Shown: one piece after another, positions 54,171 to 64,000 of the stretch
Layout: each line of letters opens with the position of its first letter
Position numbering within the stretch: position 1 is the stretch's first letter
Source: Bdellovibrionales bacterium
GTDB lineage: Bacteria > Bdellovibrionota > UBA1018
Reading direction: 5' to 3'
Length of the DNA: 64,000 nucleotides
Assembly (NCBI GenBank): GCA_947380295.1
Contig: CANCQK010000001.1
Span: 1 to 64,000, forward strand
Notes under the pieces: generated by a model
The model's database searches: none
What the model saw: only the letters and a program-made list of their open reading frames with translations
What the model was told of the DNA's origin: nothing
Translations under genes and position numbers: made by a program

Positions 54171-55505
54171 TTAAAATGCTTTGGATCGGAGGCTCTCGAT
54201 CTCAGCAATTTCTTTGGGCGCCTCGTGGGTAAGGTTTTCGCACCCGGTTGTCGTTACTAGGATGTCATCCTCAATTCGAATCCCGATATTTCGGAAGGCC
54301 TCAGGCGCTTCCCGGTCGCCGGGTTGAACGTAGAAGCCTGGTTCGATCGTGAAGGTCATCCCAGGTTCGAGTTTCCTAGGTTCACCCTCTTGAGTGTAAA
54401 GTCCTGCGTCGTGGACGTCGAGGCCTAGCCAGTGGCTGGTGTTGTGGGGGTAGAATCGACGGAAAGCTGATGTCTTCAGGAGCTCGACTCGGTTTCCCTT
54501 GAGAAGTCCGAGCGAGAGCAGTCCGTCGACGAGCAACTCGCATGTAGTCTTGTGAATTTCGGGCAGCTTAGTGCCGGGTTTGGTCATGGCAATTCCAGCT
54601 TTTTGAACTGAAAGCACTAATTCGTAAGCCTGTGATTGAGCTTTGGAGAAGGTTTTGCCGATCGGAAATGTGCGGGTGATATCGGAGGTATAAAAGCCAT
54701 ATTCACCCCCTGCGTCAATGAGCAGAAGCTCTCCGGATCTGAGTGTCTCATTATTTGATCGGTAATGGAGACATGCGGCATTTTTCCCGCCCGCCACAAT
54801 GCTTCCGTAACCGAGGCGCTGACACCCATTCTTACGGAATTGGTAATCGACCAGTGCTTCGATTTCGCTCTCATTCATACCGGGGCGAAGTTCCTGCATT
54901 GCTGTGCGATGAGCATGAGCAGTAATTTGGCAAGCCTTACGCAGAAGGTCGAGTTCCTCGGGTTCTTTATAGAGCCGCATTTCGCCGATTGCGACTTGAG
55001 GGTCCTCAATTGGAATTAGACCTCGTCCTGAGCGCCCAAGTCTTCGCCGCACCACCTCAAGAATGGCTAAAATCCGGCGATCCATTTCCTCGGAGTGACC
55101 GAGACGGTAAAAAATCCGCTCAGCACCTTTGAGGAGTTCGGGGAGCCTTGCTTCAAGTTCTGAGTTCACGAAAGCCGCATCTGCGCCAAATACGCTTAAG
55201 GCTCCTTCTGTCCCGTAGCGCTCTCCCTCCCACATTTCCTTTTCTGGGTCTTTGGGTTGTACGAATAGAGTCATTTTTGATTTGCGTGATGGAGCTGAGT
55301 TTTCAGAGCCCAGAATGAGGAATGACCCCGGTTCGTCAAAGCCGCTCAGGTAATAGAAGCTACTGTCTTGTCGAAACGGGTGGTGCACATCTCCATTTCG
55401 AATCAGCTCTGGCGCAGAGGGGAGAATAAATACAGCTCCCGCGTGGCTTTGCATCAATTTTTCGCGTCTTTTCTGGTATTGGGCAGGAATTTGAGTAAGC
55501 AGCAT
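54171..55505 (-). CDS. Xaa-Pro aminopeptidase
   Basis: The protein has 444 residues. The N-terminal AMP-N domain is QYQKRREKLMQSHAGAVFIL and the like. The pita-bread domain holds the metal ligands: LLIDAGGEYGFYTSDITRTF (two Asp), HNTSHWLGLDVHD (His), TFTIEPGFYVQPG (Glu) and NIGIRIEDDILVTTTG (Glu). This is the PepP-type exopeptidase that cleaves N-terminal residues ahead of Pro. It has no signal peptide. Convergent and divergent neighbours suggest its own promoter. Confidence 0.92.
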   Translation of the reverse strand: MLLTQIPAQYQKRREKLMQSHAGAVFILPSAPELIRNGDVHHPFRQDSSFYYLSGFDEPGSFLILGSENSAPSRKSKMTLFVQPKDPEKEMWEGERYGTEGALSVFGADAAFVNSELEARLPELLKGAERIFYRLGHSEEMDRRILAILEVVRRRLGRSGRGLIPIEDPQVAIGEMRLYKEPEELDLLRKACQITAHAHRTAMQELRPGMNESEIEALVDYQFRKNGCQRLGYGSIVAGGKNAACLHYRSNNETLRSGELLLIDAGGEYGFYTSDITRTFPIGKTFSKAQSQAYELVLSVQKAGIAMTKPGTKLPEIHKTTCELLVDGLLSLGLLKGNRVELLKTSAFRRFYPHNTSHWLGLDVHDAGLYTQEGEPRKLEPGMTFTIEPGFYVQPGDREAPEAFRNIGIRIEDDILVTTTGCENLTHEAPKEIAEIESLRSKAF

Positions 55506-55556
55506 AGCCTTGGAAGATTATGCCAAAATTTTTAAGATGTCTACTGGACTGTGCGC

Positions 55557-56423
55557 TTACTCAATGCCTGATTTACTGCAGTTTTGTCGAATGAGTTGAA
55601 CCTGTCGAAAGTTGGCAGCGTTAATCAGTGCATCCAGCCATGCTCTTGAAACCCGGGAGGCGAAGTCTTGAGCCTGTGCGAACTCAACTTGACTGAAGAG
55701 AGCGCCGGGGCTGGCTAGCATTTGAAGCTCAATGGCTAATTCGTCTGCTTGCGAACTTTTAGCTTGGTCTTTTAAGCAGATCAGAAGCCAGGCCTTTTGG
55801 ACGAAATGATGAATCAGGATATCTGAGTTCATGAGGTCTACGCCGAGTCGATAGCCATTGGGTGAAAAAGGCTCAGGACAAGTCCAGGACTCCACGGTGA
55901 GCTGCCCCACCAGGGAGCGCTCTGCAAAGTAGTCCAGTGCATGCGCTCCAGCGGTCGCGGCTGTCGCGTAGGCTACGGAGGTTGCTGCGGTTGCCGCGTT
56001 CTTTACCATGGACCAGTAGCTCCAGAGCCCCGTGTCGATGGGGGTGCTTTCCTCTTTTTGAGGTTCAGACTCGATGCTGAGAGGAGTTGTATTCTCGGCT
56101 CGGTGAATTCGATAGGTGAATTCAGTGACTCCTTCTTTTGTGGAGAGTGTTTGAAGGTCCCAGTTCCAGGTGGTCATGGGAACTTCAAGGTTCTCAATGA
56201 GCCTGCTGAGGACTTCGGGCTTAAGGCAGTCTTGGATGGATTGCTTCAAAAATAAGCCGCCCTGGATGGTTTCTTGAGTGCGACCCATATCTATGATTTC
56301 GGTTGCGAGATGGGTTTTTGGGTCATCGGGGTGAGCAGTTGCGCAGTTGACAAGGACAATCAGAGTGACCGAGTGGATCAAAATTGAATATAGGAATACT
56401 CGTAACGCATTGAATTGGATCAT
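55557..56423 (-). CDS. Exported protein of unknown function
   Basis: The protein has 288 residues. The leader (LRVFLYSILIHSVTLIVLVN) is followed by a Cys at a possible lipobox (VNCATAHP) or a signal peptidase I site. An alanine-rich hydrophobic stretch (MVKNAATAATSVAYATAATA) lies in the middle. No domain is recognised and the rest is helical. Weakly similar in composition to other exported proteins here. The start ATG 56423 has no strong ribosome-binding site. Confidence 0.55.
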   Translation of the reverse strand: MIQFNALRVFLYSILIHSVTLIVLVNCATAHPDDPKTHLATEIIDMGRTQETIQGGLFLKQSIQDCLKPEVLSRLIENLEVPMTTWNWDLQTLSTKEGVTEFTYRIHRAENTTPLSIESEPQKEESTPIDTGLWSYWSMVKNAATAATSVAYATAATAGAHALDYFAERSLVGQLTVESWTCPEPFSPNGYRLGVDLMNSDILIHHFVQKAWLLICLKDQAKSSQADELAIELQMLASPGALFSQVEFAQAQDFASRVSRAWLDALINAANFRQVQLIRQNCSKSGIE

Positions 56424-56568
56424 GGTTCCCCCCAGAACTTGTTGAGTAGTATCGAGATCGCTCAGGCTTTGTCAAAAAAAAGTGATGGGGAGGTTGAGGT
56501 CTCATAGGCTTGTAATCTAAAATAGTTGATCCAAGGTTTTTTTGGAAATTGCGCTATTCTAGCGAGTT

Positions 56569-56598
56569 TTGACCATTCGCTTGTTCCAGAATACTTAA
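56569..56598 (+). promoter_or_regulatory. Possible sigma-70 promoter of the MFS gene
   Basis: TTGACC and TACTTA are separated by 18 bases, about 70 bases before the MFS start. An inverted repeat CTGGT...ACCAG (56602-56617) directly downstream could be an operator. The spacing fits, but no other support exists. Confidence 0.3.
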
Positions 56599-56667
56599 AT
56601 CTGGTGTATAAACCAGTCCGGCCAAAAAAATCGTCCGAAAAAAAAGGCCCCCAACAAGGACTGAAAT

Positions 56668-57912
56668 ATGAACGCTGTTTTGAGCAATCGAAGTGCTGTT
56701 TTGAAGTTGAATTTGATCAAAATTTATATCAGCAGCTTTTTCAGATACTTTATTTTGTTTCTTCCCATTATTGTTCCCTACTTCAACTCTCTGGGTTTGA
56801 CTCATCAGCAGGTCATGACTTTGCAGTCCATCAGTGCTGTGACCTTCTTTATTTCCGAAGTACCCACTGGGTATTTCTCGGACCGTTTCAAAAGAAAATG
56901 GGCCATGATTTGCGCCGCTGTGATCCGGATTTTTTCCGTGATCTCTCTGATGTTGGCAAAAGACTACCAAGATCTTTGGATGTTTGAGGTCCTTTTTGCT
57001 CTTTCTCTCTGCTTTGACTCAGGTACAGACACCGCAATCCTCTATGACACATCCGAAGAGTTGAAGCAGTTGAATGGTGAGTTAGAGAAGGGTTCAAATA
57101 AGCTCCTGAGTAATCGAGTGGTATACCTTCAAATTGGTGAGGCTGTATCAGCAGTTTTGGGTGGATTCCTTGCCGCTTACTCGTTGAAGTACACCATCTA
57201 CGGCAGTTTGGTTGTGGCCTTAGTACAATTGATGATTGCGATCTCTGTGGTAGAGCCCGCCCGTGCCAAGAAGGACTGTCCGGTTGAAAAAGCTCACGGC
57301 GCCGGTTTGAGGGGTGTTCTATCTTATCTCCAAAACAATGCTTTGTGGAGCGTGGGCGTACTGTTGGTTTTCATTAATCTTTTAACTTTCATTGGAACCT
57401 GGACCTACCAAATGAACTGGTCCAACAGCGGAGTTGATATCAAGCACTTTGGTTATCTTTGGGCGGGTTACAATGTCGCTATTGCTATTGCCGCTCGAAT
57501 CGCTCCAAAATTAGAAGAGAGTATCGGAAGTAAGCGTTTGATTTTTATTACCGGATGTCTACCTGCTTTGGGGTTTTTGGGAATGTGCTACCCAGGGGCC
57601 TTTTTCGCGGTGTCGGCTGGATTTGCGCTGCAGTTTTGCCGCGGTTTCCAAGGGGTGACTATTCATCGAATTTTTAACGACCAATTGCCGTCAAGTATTC
57701 GTGCCACTGCGAACTCTGTGGTCAGTTTGGCAATCCGAGGATTCTTTGCTGTTCTGGCTCCTTTTGTGGGCTATATGGTGGATCAGAAGGGGATTAAGTT
57801 CTCTTACTTCTTTCTGAGCGTGACTTCATTTGTGACATTTGCTTTGATTTTCTTTTTACTACTCAACCGCCGACTCTTTGACAAAAATGGCCAATTGGCT
57901 TTAAGCGCATAA
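56668..57912 (+). CDS. Major facilitator superfamily transporter
   Basis: The protein has 414 residues and about 12 membrane helices. PTGYFSDRFKRKWAMICAAV is the loop 2-3 signature (G-x-x-x-D-R-x-x-R-K/R), and VVSLAIRGFFAVLAPFVGYM lies in the second half. GLRGVLSYLQNNALWSV marks the central loop. Probably a drug or metabolite exporter; the substrate is unknown. ATG 56668 begins MNAVLSNRSAVLKLNLIKIY. It precedes murI by 55 bases. Confidence 0.85.
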   Translation: MNAVLSNRSAVLKLNLIKIYISSFFRYFILFLPIIVPYFNSLGLTHQQVMTLQSISAVTFFISEVPTGYFSDRFKRKWAMICAAVIRIFSVISLMLAKDYQDLWMFEVLFALSLCFDSGTDTAILYDTSEELKQLNGELEKGSNKLLSNRVVYLQIGEAVSAVLGGFLAAYSLKYTIYGSLVVALVQLMIAISVVEPARAKKDCPVEKAHGAGLRGVLSYLQNNALWSVGVLLVFINLLTFIGTWTYQMNWSNSGVDIKHFGYLWAGYNVAIAIAARIAPKLEESIGSKRLIFITGCLPALGFLGMCYPGAFFAVSAGFALQFCRGFQGVTIHRIFNDQLPSSIRATANSVVSLAIRGFFAVLAPFVGYMVDQKGIKFSYFFLSVTSFVTFALIFFLLLNRRLFDKNGQLALSA

Positions 57913-57967
57913 TCACGATTTGCACTGACTAGTGCATTTTCTGGTTATGAGCTATGACCAGTAGATC

Positions 57968-58825
57968 ATGAAAAAGATAAAAGTCGGGGTTTTTGACTCC
58001 GGAGTGGGTGGCATTACAGTTCTGTCCGAGTTGAGAAAGCGGTTTGACTTTCTTGATTACGTGTATCTCGGGGATACCGCCCACGTTCCCTATGGGACTA
58101 AAAGTCCTGCTCAAATTGAAAAGCTTTCCCTTGATTGTGTAGCGCGACTCAAGAAGGAGAAAATTGATGCCTTGGTTGTGGCATGCAATACATCGTGTGC
58201 ATGGGCTTTAGGGGCGATTGAGAAAGTGATGCATCCAGTTCCAGTCTTTGGAGTGGTTAGCCCCGGAGTTGAGGCTGCCTTAGGGGCGTTAAGTCATCTC
58301 GATCAAGCGCATCCGCTCAAGTCTGCTGAGCCTCCTCGTCCGATCTTGGTTCTCGCGACTCGAGCTACAGTTTTAAGCCAGGCCTATGGAAAGATACTCC
58401 GCAAGATTCTCAATCCCTATGGCGCCGAGGGAATTTTACAGGTGCCTGTTGTCGAGCAGGCCTGCCCACTTTTGGTTCCGTTGATTGAAGAGGGTTGGGT
58501 GGATCACCCAATTTTGCACCAAACTCTCACGGAATATGTGAGGCCCTATTTTGAACAATACTCACCAGGCGTTGCTCTGCTTGGGTGCACTCACTACCCT
58601 TGGATTCATGCTGCGTTTGAACGGGCGTTGCCAGGATGGTCGGTGGTGAATTCTGCCCAAGCGATTGCCGATTGTTTAGAGAGTTCTGATCTCTTGGAGA
58701 AAGTGCTTAAAGAACGTTCGAAATCATTGAAGCATCAAGACCAAGGTCGCGTTGAGTGGATTTTTTCAGACCCTAACGCATTGCCTGCATTCGCCCAGAG
58801 CTGGATTCATGAGAACTCGAATTAG
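57968..58825 (+). CDS. murI: Glutamate racemase
   Basis: The protein has 285 residues. GVFDSGVGGITVLSELRKRF, YLGDTAHVPYGTKSP, LVVACNTSCAWAL (first catalytic Cys) and ALLGCTHYPWI (second catalytic Cys) make a complete MurI. It makes D-glutamate for peptidoglycan. There are 55 bases between the MFS stop and the ATG. It ends facing the thioesterase gene. Confidence 0.94.
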   Translation: MKKIKVGVFDSGVGGITVLSELRKRFDFLDYVYLGDTAHVPYGTKSPAQIEKLSLDCVARLKKEKIDALVVACNTSCAWALGAIEKVMHPVPVFGVVSPGVEAALGALSHLDQAHPLKSAEPPRPILVLATRATVLSQAYGKILRKILNPYGAEGILQVPVVEQACPLLVPLIEEGWVDHPILHQTLTEYVRPYFEQYSPGVALLGCTHYPWIHAAFERALPGWSVVNSAQAIADCLESSDLLEKVLKERSKSLKHQDQGRVEWIFSDPNALPAFAQSWIHENSN

Positions 58826-58830
58826 AGTTC
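58813..58830. terminator. Weak hairpin between convergent genes
   Basis: GAACTC and GAGTTC form a six-base-pair stem with a six-base loop, covering the murI stop codon. A loosely U-rich ACTTGTTTT follows. It could terminate murI and, on the other strand, the thioesterase gene. Short. Confidence 0.3.
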
Positions 58831-58842
58831 ACTTGTTTTGCG

Positions 58843-59376
58843 TTACTCGCTCTCGTGTTCGAGTTTTTCTGCTTTTTTAATTTCTTCTGCGAGTTGAACT
58901 CGAGACTCTCTGCGCTTTTGTGCTGCTAGAAAGCGTCTTTTATCGTTGGGGCTTTTGGGATTTAACTGAGGTACGGGAGTTGGTCTCCCGTGGTCGTCGA
59001 GAGCAACAAAGGTCGTGTATGCAGTTGCAGTGTGAGTAAATTCCCCAGTGATTGGATTTTCTGAATCAACTCTGACTCCTACTTCCATCGATGATCGAGA
59101 AACGTAGTTTACAGTAGCTCTAATATGAACAAAATGTCCAAGTCGTATTGGGGCCAAAAAATGGAGCGCATCAATTGACGCTGTGACTACAGCGCGCCTC
59201 GCATGACGAGTCGCAGATATTGCGCCTGCAATATCGATCCAGCTCATTACTTTTCCACCAAAAATAGTTCCTAACGCATTAGTGTCAGACGGAAGAACTA
59301 TTTCAGTCATAATGACTGCAGATTCTTCGGGGGATTTGCCAGAGGCTTGTGTAGAGGTTAAATTTTTTGCTGACAT
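58843..59376 (-). CDS. Hotdog-fold acyl-CoA thioesterase
   Basis: The protein has 177 residues. EIVLPSDTNALGTIFGGKVM and SWIDIAGAISATRHARRAVV hold the active-site Asn and the hotdog helix (YciA/BACH type), followed by DALHFLAPIRLGHFVHIRAT. The C-terminus is a charged Lys/Arg/Glu tail. It hydrolyses acyl-CoA of undefined chain length. It is convergent with murI. Confidence 0.9.
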   Translation of the reverse strand: MSAKNLTSTQASGKSPEESAVIMTEIVLPSDTNALGTIFGGKVMSWIDIAGAISATRHARRAVVTASIDALHFLAPIRLGHFVHIRATVNYVSRSSMEVGVRVDSENPITGEFTHTATAYTTFVALDDHGRPTPVPQLNPKSPNDKRRFLAAQKRRESRVQLAEEIKKAEKLEHESE

Positions 59377-59551
59377 GGCGTATTTATATGTGAGTCGTTT
59401 CTGGGTTGCAAATCATTTGCATCGGGTTTTGTTTTGAGTTCTCAAATCGTTGGGGTTTAAAAAAACGGCCCATCAATTGAAAATAAACTTGCCGTCCGAG
59501 AAAAGTCACTCCTATAGTGTAAATGGAAACTCAAATGGGGGGGTGGGAGAA

Positions 59552-59794
59552 ATGGAAGTCTCCGATGATAAAGCTGAACTTTGTGGTCAGGAACTAATTG
59601 AAACGGTCGTGTCGCTGAGCGGTTTACCTGAGTTGCTCATCCGAACAGAATTGAATGACATTCTAGATCAGAGCGAGCAATGTCATGACGCTCTGACTTT
59701 AGAGGAGCTCAGAAGCGCCATGCTTGAGTATTTGGAGAAAATTCACGAATCAGTTGCAGACCAAAATTCGCCTCACCAGGCCTGGGAACTTTAA
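59552..59794 (+). CDS. Small conserved-looking cytoplasmic protein
   Basis: The protein has 80 residues from ATG 59552 (MEVSDDKAEL), with GGGAG just upstream. The frame also opens at TTG 59450. ELIETVVSLSGLPELLIRTE, LNDILDQSEQC and ALTLEELRSAMLEYLEKIHE give three or four helices. I do not recognise a named family. It lies 270 bases before clpP on the same strand. It could be a small adaptor, but nothing shows that. Confidence 0.55.
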   Translation: MEVSDDKAELCGQELIETVVSLSGLPELLIRTELNDILDQSEQCHDALTLEELRSAMLEYLEKIHESVADQNSPHQAWEL

Positions 59795-60067
59795 AGACCA
59801 GATGTCTGCTTGTCTGTAGCCCGCCTTAAAGGATACGTCATTGCAAAGCTAGAAGCTCCAGCATAAAGTATTAAAAGCTATCTTAGGTTCTTCAGGGAGC
59901 GCCTGAGGTCTCTCTGGTAGTGGTTTTTCGGGCAGGCGTCAAAAAATCGTGACTTTTGAAACAAAGAATCGCCAAAAATTGCAAAAAAAAATGTTTTGGC
60001 GCAGAGCAACATGAGATTCATGTATGTATACTGGTTATAGAATGGCATTCATCGGGAGGTTTTACGC

Positions 60068-60757
60068 ATGTTAATTAGGTCATCTCAGTCCAGAGTTCCT
60101 TCGAGTTTGATTCAACCTGATTTAGTCGGGTTTGATGTGGGATCAATTCAAACCACTCCTACAGGGTACATTCCCAATCCAATCGTGGTAGAGCAAACTC
60201 CTCGAGGCGAGCGTCAATATGACATCTATTCTCGTCTGCTCTTGGATCGTATCATTTTCCTGGGTACCGAAGTAAATGACGTCGTGGCCAATCTCTTGGT
60301 GGCGCAGATGTTTTTTTTGGAAAGTTCTGATCCTGATAAGGACATTCACCTCTATATTAATTCCCCCGGTGGTTCAGTTTACGCAGGTCTAGGGATTTAT
60401 GATGTGATGCAATTTATTAAGTCGGATGTTTGTACGTATTGTATTGGGATGGCGGCTAGTATGGGTGCCTTGCTTCTCACTGCTGGGGCGCATGGAAAGC
60501 GGTTTAGCTTGCCGCACAGTCGAATTATGATTCACCAGCCGCTGGGCGGAGCAAAGGGCCAGGCATCTGATATTGAGATCCAGGCTCGTGAAATTCTTTT
60601 TTTAAAGGACCGGCTAAATGCCATTATGGCGGAGCATGCCGGCAAAGACATTGAACAGGTCAAAAAGGATACGGACCGGGACAATTATTTATCAGCAAAG
60701 GAAGCGGTCGTCTACGGCTTGATTGATAAGGTTGTTGAAAAGCGCGGAATCCTGTAA
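60068..60757 (+). CDS. clpP: ATP-dependent Clp protease proteolytic subunit
   Basis: The protein has 229 residues. [39 protein letters not shown] (catalytic Ser), [16 protein letters not shown] (His) and [20 protein letters not shown] (Asp) make a complete ClpP. About 40 residues precede the conserved [20 protein letters not shown], more than the usual propeptide. GGGAGG precedes ATG 60068 by about 9 bases. It forms the ClpXP protease with the next gene, 29 bases away. Confidence 0.96.
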   Translation: MLIRSSQSRVPSSLIQPDLVGFDVGSIQTTPTGYIPNPIVVEQTPRGERQYDIYSRLLLDRIIFLGTEVNDVVANLLVAQMFFLESSDPDKDIHLYINSPGGSVYAGLGIYDVMQFIKSDVCTYCIGMAASMGALLLTAGAHGKRFSLPHSRIMIHQPLGGAKGQASDIEIQAREILFLKDRLNAIMAEHAGKDIEQVKKDTDRDNYLSAKEAVVYGLIDKVVEKRGIL

Positions 60758-60786
60758 ACGACCGGGACTTTAGGTAAGGAAGGTTT

Positions 60787-62097
60787 ATGGACGGAAAAAA
60801 ATATGGCGACGGTTTTGGTAATCTTTGCTGCTCCTTCTGTGGCAAGAATCAAAGAGAAGTAAAAAAGCTCATCGCGGGGCCTACGGTGTACATTTGCGAT
60901 GAATGTATCGAACTTTGCAATGATATCATTGCTGAAGAAGGACAGAAAGATACTCCTTCTCGTTCATCACAGTCTATTCCAAAGCCATCTGACATCAAGT
61001 CGACTTTGGATCAGTATGTGATCGGACAAGATCGGGCCAAGCGGATTTTATCTGTTGCTGTTTATAATCATTATAAAAGAATTCAGCATCAGACCGAGCG
61101 TAAAGGAAAAGAGTCTAAGGACGGGATTGAGCTTCAAAAAAGTAATATTTTGCTGATCGGCCCTACCGGCTCCGGAAAAACTTTACTTGCTCAAACCTTG
61201 GCTAAATTGCTCAACGTGCCGTTTGCAATGGCTGATGCAACCACGTTGACAGAAGCGGGTTATGTAGGTGAGGATGTTGAGAACATTATTCTGAATCTCC
61301 TACAAAACTGCGACAATAACGTCGAGCGAGCTCAAAAAGGGATCGTCTATATCGATGAGGTGGATAAGATCTCCAGAAAGAGTGAAAATCCATCGATTAC
61401 TCGCGATGTCAGCGGTGAAGGCGTGCAACAAGCGCTTTTGAAAATCATTGAGGGAACTATTGCTAACGTTCCGCCTAAAGGTGGTCGCAAGCATCCACAG
61501 CAAGAGTTTGTGCAGGTTGATACCTCTAATATCTTGTTTATAGTAGGTGGGGCTTTCGTAGGTGTTGATAAGATCGTGGGCATGCGTAAAGGGAAGCGAA
61601 GTCTCGGGCTTCAGGCGAACATCACTTCAAAAGCGGAAGAGAGTGCTTCCAAGCTCATGGCTCAGACCGAGCCAGAGGATTTGATTAAGTTTGGTCTGAT
61701 TCCTGAGTTTATTGGACGATTGCCGGTGATTGCAACTCTTGACGAGCTTGATGAGAAAACGCTCGTTGAGATTCTGACTAGGCCAAAAAATGCGCTCACT
61801 AAGCAGTACGCAAAACTCTTTGAATACGATGATGTGATTTTGGAGTTTGAGCCAGATGCTCTAGAAGCAATTGCAAAAGAAGCAATTAAACGTAATACTG
61901 GGGCGCGTGGGCTTCGGGCGATTCTTGAGCAATCTATGCTAGAAGTAATGTACGAGCTTCCTGGTCGAAACAATGTAAAGAAGTGCATCGTCACTAAGAA
62001 CGTGGTTCTTAAGGGCGAGCGTCCGGTCATGCTTTTAGCAGATGGTACAGAAGCCTCCAAGAATTTACCTGCGGCAACAAGTGCCGAGAGTGCTTGA
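60787..62097 (+). CDS. clpX: ATP-dependent Clp protease ATP-binding subunit ClpX
   Basis: The protein has 436 residues. The N-terminal C4 zinc finger is [17 protein letters not shown] with ICDECIELC. The AAA+ domain has [20 protein letters not shown] (Walker A), [15 protein letters not shown] (Walker B) and [19 protein letters not shown] (pore/sensor region). Terminal [20 protein letters not shown] is the sensor-2 region. It unfolds tagged substrates for ClpP. Confidence 0.97.
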   Translation: MDGKKYGDGFGNLCCSFCGKNQREVKKLIAGPTVYICDECIELCNDIIAEEGQKDTPSRSSQSIPKPSDIKSTLDQYVIGQDRAKRILSVAVYNHYKRIQHQTERKGKESKDGIELQKSNILLIGPTGSGKTLLAQTLAKLLNVPFAMADATTLTEAGYVGEDVENIILNLLQNCDNNVERAQKGIVYIDEVDKISRKSENPSITRDVSGEGVQQALLKIIEGTIANVPPKGGRKHPQQEFVQVDTSNILFIVGGAFVGVDKIVGMRKGKRSLGLQANITSKAEESASKLMAQTEPEDLIKFGLIPEFIGRLPVIATLDELDEKTLVEILTRPKNALTKQYAKLFEYDDVILEFEPDALEAIAKEAIKRNTGARGLRAILEQSMLEVMYELPGRNNVKKCIVTKNVVLKGERPVMLLADGTEASKNLPAATSAESA

Positions 62098-62208
62098 TCC
62101 TGGCTTTGAGGTGAAGTACCAATAAATCGTTTTGATTGTTGAGCGATTTTCTGCTCTGATACTGGTTCTGTCTGTTAATTTTTTATTCAAAACTGGGGAG
62201 AGGAACTC

Positions 62209-64000
62209 ATGAGCCATTCTAAAAACGATAAGGACAAGAAATCGGCTAAACTCAAGGTCCCGCTTCTCCCTCTTAGGGATGTGATTATATTCCCTCACAT
62301 GGTGGTTCCTCTCTTCGTAGGGCGGGAAAAGTCGATTAACGCATTAGAAGAGTGCGTTAATAAAAAAGTTGAGCTTTTCTTGGTGGCTCAAAGACAGGCG
62401 ACTACCGTGAGTCCGGGCGAGCAGGATATTTTCACGGTCGGCACGTTAGGGACAATTTTACAGATTTTACGTCTGCCTGATAACACCGTGAAGGTCTTGA
62501 TTGAAGGAAAGCGGCGAGCCCGGATTGTCCAGTATCACGAGGGTGATCGGATGATTGAAGCTGAGGTCGAAGAGTTGGCCGACGTGATGGAAAGCACCGT
62601 TGAGCTCGAGGCCTTGGTGCGTTCGCTGAAGGGCACTTTTGAAAACTATGTCAAACTGAATAAGCGAATTCCTCCTGAGATGTTGATGAGCGTCAACACG
62701 ATTGAAGATCCTTCTCGACTTGCAGATTTGATCGTAGCTCATCTCAATCTCAAGCTTGAGGACAAGCAGGAGATTCTCGAGGTTCAAGATCCAACCAAGC
62801 GGCTGGAAAAACTTTTGCAGCTCATGCAGGGCGAAATTGAAATTCTCCAAGTCGAGCGCCGAATTCGCTCTCGCGTGAAAAAGCAGATGGAGCGTTCGCA
62901 AAAAGAATACTATCTAAACGAACAGATGCAGGCCATTCAAAAAGAACTTGGTGAAAAAGACGAGTTCAAGGCCGAGCTGCAGGCGATCGAAAAGCAGATT
63001 CGTTCCAAGGCCATGAGTAAAGAGGCGAAGGACAAGGCGACTCGAGAGCTTAAGAAGCTAAAAATGATGTCACCCATGTCGGCCGAAGCAACTGTAGTGC
63101 GCAACTACATTGACTGGCTCATTACCTTGCCTTGGAATGAGTACACCCAAGATCGCAACGATATTCAAGTAGCTCACGAGGTCTTAGAGGAAGATCATTA
63201 TGGGCTTGAGGAAGTTAAAGAACGTATTCTCGAGTATTTGGCAGTTCGAGTTTTAACTGAGAACTCCAAGGGGCAAATTCTTTGTTTGGCTGGCCCTCCC
63301 GGCGTAGGGAAGACTTCCTTGGCAAAATCCATTGCTAAATCTTTGAATAAGAAATTTGTCCGCTGTTCGCTGGGCGGCGTTCGAGATGAGGCTGAGATAC
63401 GTGGACATCGAAGAACTTATGTCGGTGCACTTCCTGGTAAAGTCATTCAGTCTCTAAAGAAGGCAGGCTCCTCTAATCCGGTTTTTCTTTTTGATGAAGT
63501 CGATAAAATGAGCATGGATTTCCGTGGAGATCCATCTTCTGCGCTTCTTGAAGTACTCGATCCGGAGCAGAACGTCGCATTTGGCGATCATTACCTGGAA
63601 GTTGATTACGATCTCTCCAAGGTGATGTTCATTTTGACTGCTAACTCCCTTCATTCTATTCCTAAGCCACTGCTGGATCGTATGGAAGTGATCTCGATCT
63701 CAGGTTATACCGAGGTCGAAAAATTCAACATTGTTAAGAAGTACCTAGTTTCTAAGCAGATGGAGGCTCATGGTCTGACTGAAGGTGATATTGAAATCAC
63801 TGAGGATGCGATTCACGGAATTATTCGCAGCTATACGCGTGAAGCGGGTGTTAGAAATCTGGAGCGGCTAGTTGCTACCATTTGTCGAAAAGTGGCGAAA
63901 CAGATTGTTGAAAAACGTAATGATAAGCACCTAGGTGCTAGCGTTGATCTGACTTCGGCACAGGCTCTGCCTACCCTTAAGTCGCGTTCCAAGACCGCCG
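62209..64000 (+). CDS. lon: Lon ATP-dependent protease (C-terminus cut by window edge)
   Basis: The frame runs from ATG 62209, preceded by GGGGAGAGGA, to the end of the window, about 597 codons. The N-terminal LON domain begins [20 protein letters not shown]. The coiled coil holds [19 protein letters not shown]. The AAA+ domain has [20 protein letters not shown] (Walker A) and [20 protein letters not shown] (Walker B), and the sensor-2 region is [12 protein letters not shown]. The Ser-Lys protease domain lies beyond the window. It follows clpX by 111 bases, as in many proteobacteria. Confidence 0.97.
   Translation, partial: MSHSKNDKDKKSAKLKVPLLPLRDVIIFPHMVVPLFVGREKSINALEECVNKKVELFLVAQRQATTVSPGEQDIFTVGTLGTILQILRLPDNTVKVLIEGKRRARIVQYHEGDRMIEAEVEELADVMESTVELEALVRSLKGTFENYVKLNKRIPPEMLMSVNTIEDPSRLADLIVAHLNLKLEDKQEILEVQDPTKRLEKLLQLMQGEIEILQVERRIRSRVKKQMERSQKEYYLNEQMQAIQKELGEKDEFKAELQAIEKQIRSKAMSKEAKDKATRELKKLKMMSPMSAEATVVRNYIDWLITLPWNEYTQDRNDIQVAHEVLEEDHYGLEEVKERILEYLAVRVLTENSKGQILCLAGPPGVGKTSLAKSIAKSLNKKFVRCSLGGVRDEAEIRGHRRTYVGALPGKVIQSLKKAGSSNPVFLFDEVDKMSMDFRGDPSSALLEVLDPEQNVAFGDHYLEVDYDLSKVMFILTANSLHSIPKPLLDRMEVISISGYTEVEKFNIVKKYLVSKQMEAHGLTEGDIEITEDAIHGIIRSYTREAGVRNLERLVATICRKVAKQIVEKRNDKHLGASVDLTSAQALPTLKSRSKTA

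Noticed and set aside
56526..56987. Plus-strand open frame before and inside the MFS gene
   Set aside because: It runs in another frame through the MFS start region; the MFS frame carries the membrane helices and the family motif.
59795..60067. Structured RNA or small gene before clpP
   Set aside because: I found no open frame, clear hairpin or known motif in these 273 bases; probably promoter and leader sequence.
61662..62060. 132-codon minus-strand open frame inside clpX
   Set aside because: It is antisense to a highly conserved part of clpX and shows no features of a real gene.

Overview
The window is a 64 kb piece of a bacterial chromosome with moderate GC content. Coding density is very high and many genes overlap by a few bases. 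The gene set is that of a Gram-negative, didermic cell: lptB with an lptC/lptA-type gene, lipoproteins, beta-barrels, rpoN-hpf and Clp/Lon. A complete-looking lower mevalonate operon (fni, mvaA and three GHMP genes) is unusual for a proteobacterium. Together with the GldA/F/G-like ABC cluster and the rpsU-yqeY-dnaG-rpoD operon, it suggests the Bdellovibrionota/Oligoflexia or a related former deltaproteobacterial lineage. That placement is inference from gene content; no rRNA gene is present.

Layout. 1-7.7 kb: a Fur-family regulator (cut by the window edge), alanine racemase, a FecR-domain envelope protein, a four-gene exported cluster (redoxin, YtkA/FixH-like, lipoprotein, beta-barrel), a lipoprotein phosphodiesterase and a PAS-GGDEF cyclase. 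7.8-19 kb (minus strand): a nucleotide-salvage run (tdk, upp-like, hpt) tightly overlapping a GHMP kinase and a DUF429 protein. Upstream of it lie a lipoprotein, an M13-like metallopeptidase that probably starts at CTG, a Yip1 protein, DUF4340, a GldG-like protein, and an ABC permease and ATPase. 19-30 kb: oxidoreductase, DHH phosphoesterase, RimK ligase, exported proteins, two coiled-coil genes, then hpf, rpoN, lptB and a long LptC/LptA-like gene. 30-36 kb: mevalonate operon. 36-46.9 kb: rpsU, yqeY, dnaG, rpoD, a CAT tRNA, a MltD-like transglycosylase, a NIF3 protein, a zinc-ribbon protein, rnpB, speA and hpd. 52.4-64 kb: gph-like, dusB, aminopeptidase P, an MFS transporter, murI, a thioesterase, and clpP-clpX-lon (lon cut by the edge).

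The most unusual part is 46.9-52.3 kb, between the housekeeping genes hpd and gph. It encodes exported proteins with domains usually found in eukaryotes: two tandem paralogues with a signal peptide, three small repeats and a C-terminal RING-like cysteine cluster; a protein with a signal peptide, a canonical MYND zinc finger and a SET domain; and, in the same operon as the MYND-SET gene, a 565-residue exported protein ending in a HicA-like domain. A tandem duplication of about 1.46 kb, with a 4-bp junction homology, created the second RING-like gene and left a truncated SET copy and an hpd 3' fragment. I read this as a candidate locus of secreted factors aimed at a eukaryotic or prey cell. That role is inference.

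How the genes work together. Much of the rest is envelope biogenesis (alr, murI, lptB/lptCA, transglycosylase), isoprenoid precursor synthesis (the mevalonate operon), central information processing (rpsU, dnaG, rpoD, rpoN, hpf, rnpB) and proteolysis (clpP, clpX, lon).
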